A stretch of 5,100 bases of DNA from Treponema sp. Lineage in GTDB: Bacteria; Spirochaetota; Spirochaetia; Treponematales; Breznakiellaceae. Every line of letters begins with the position of its first letter. Position 1 is the stretch's first letter. The notes under the pieces are model-generated. The model saw only the letters and a list, made by a program, of their open reading frames with translations, was not told the origin of the DNA and ran no database searches. Below, piece after piece: positions 4,996 to 5,100 of the stretch. Made by a program: the position numbers and the translations under genes. Location: the NCBI GenBank assembly GCA_031275535.1, contig JAISOR010000303.1, positions 1 through 5,100 on the forward strand. Direction: 5' to 3'.

Positions 4996-5100
4996 GTGGA
5001 CAAGGCCCCCAAAACCGATAAAGCTCCGGAGAAGATACACTGGCACCCCGCGTTTTTCCAGGCCCTCAAGGCGGACCTCCTGGACTGGAAGGACGTGCTC
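4996..5100 (+). CDS. Partial protein, possibly a Rpn / PD-(D/E)XK nuclease-transposase family member
   Basis: Only the first 35 residues are present and the gene continues past the window. The start is GTG, supported by GGAGG at 4984-4988 with 7 nt spacing; the ATG at 4989 is too close and opens only a 10-codon frame. The first 13 residues are Lys/Pro/Asp-rich and probably flexible. Then comes IHWHPAFFQALKADLLDWKD, which resembles from memory the N-terminus of proteins annotated as Rpn-family or PD-(D/E)XK nuclease-family transposases in termite-gut treponemes and some Firmicutes. The catalytic residues of that family would lie beyond the edge. No link to fatty-acid synthesis is evident. The identification rests on one short motif. 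Confidence 0.5.
   Translation, partial: MDKAPKTDKAPEKIHWHPAFFQALKADLLDWKDVL

Noticed and set aside
1..5100. CRISPR arrays, tRNA or rRNA genes
   Set aside because: No regularly spaced repeats, no tRNA-like T-loop/acceptor pattern and no rRNA sequence were recognised on reading the window.

Overview
The window holds a compact type II fatty-acid synthesis (FAS II) gene cluster, all on the + strand: fabH - fabD - (209-nt gap) - fabG - fabF - fabZ. A sixth + strand gene starts just after it and runs off the right edge. By eye the DNA is G+C-rich, with many G and C homopolymer runs and GCC/GGG-rich codons. The host is a bacterium. The first 35 residues of the downstream gene resemble the N-termini of Rpn/PD-(D/E)XK-type nuclease-transposase proteins that I associate with termite-gut treponemes, so a spirochaete is a reasonable but weak guess. 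The fab proteins alone do not settle the phylum.

Layout: Positions 1-150 have no recognisable gene and may be the tail of an unseen gene or spacer. A sigma-70-like promoter (TTGACA, N16, TATAGT) lies at 151-178. It is followed by a tandem 9-bp repeat and a perfect 11-bp-arm inverted repeat (192-220), and then fabH at 233. fabH and fabD overlap by 7 nt. Between fabD and fabG lies a block with two perfect hairpins that share the same GGA loop, flanked by two GCGAAGC mini-hairpins; it looks like a REP-type extragenic repeat. fabG, fabF and fabZ are packed with gaps of 16 and 9 nt. After fabZ there is a second possible promoter and a partial CDS with a GTG start.

Function: FabD loads malonyl onto acyl carrier protein (ACP), and FabH condenses acetyl-CoA with malonyl-ACP to start chains. 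FabG reduces the 3-ketoacyl-ACP, FabZ dehydrates it, and FabF carries out later condensations. The enoyl-ACP reductase, the ACP gene (acpP) and plsX are not in the window, so the cycle is completed from elsewhere. All five enzymes keep their catalytic residues.

The coding content is ordinary core metabolism. The more interesting signals are non-coding: the operator-like palindrome at the head of the operon, the structured fabD-fabG spacer, and a 20-bp element found almost identically just upstream of both candidate promoters. I found no convincing previously undescribed protein system.
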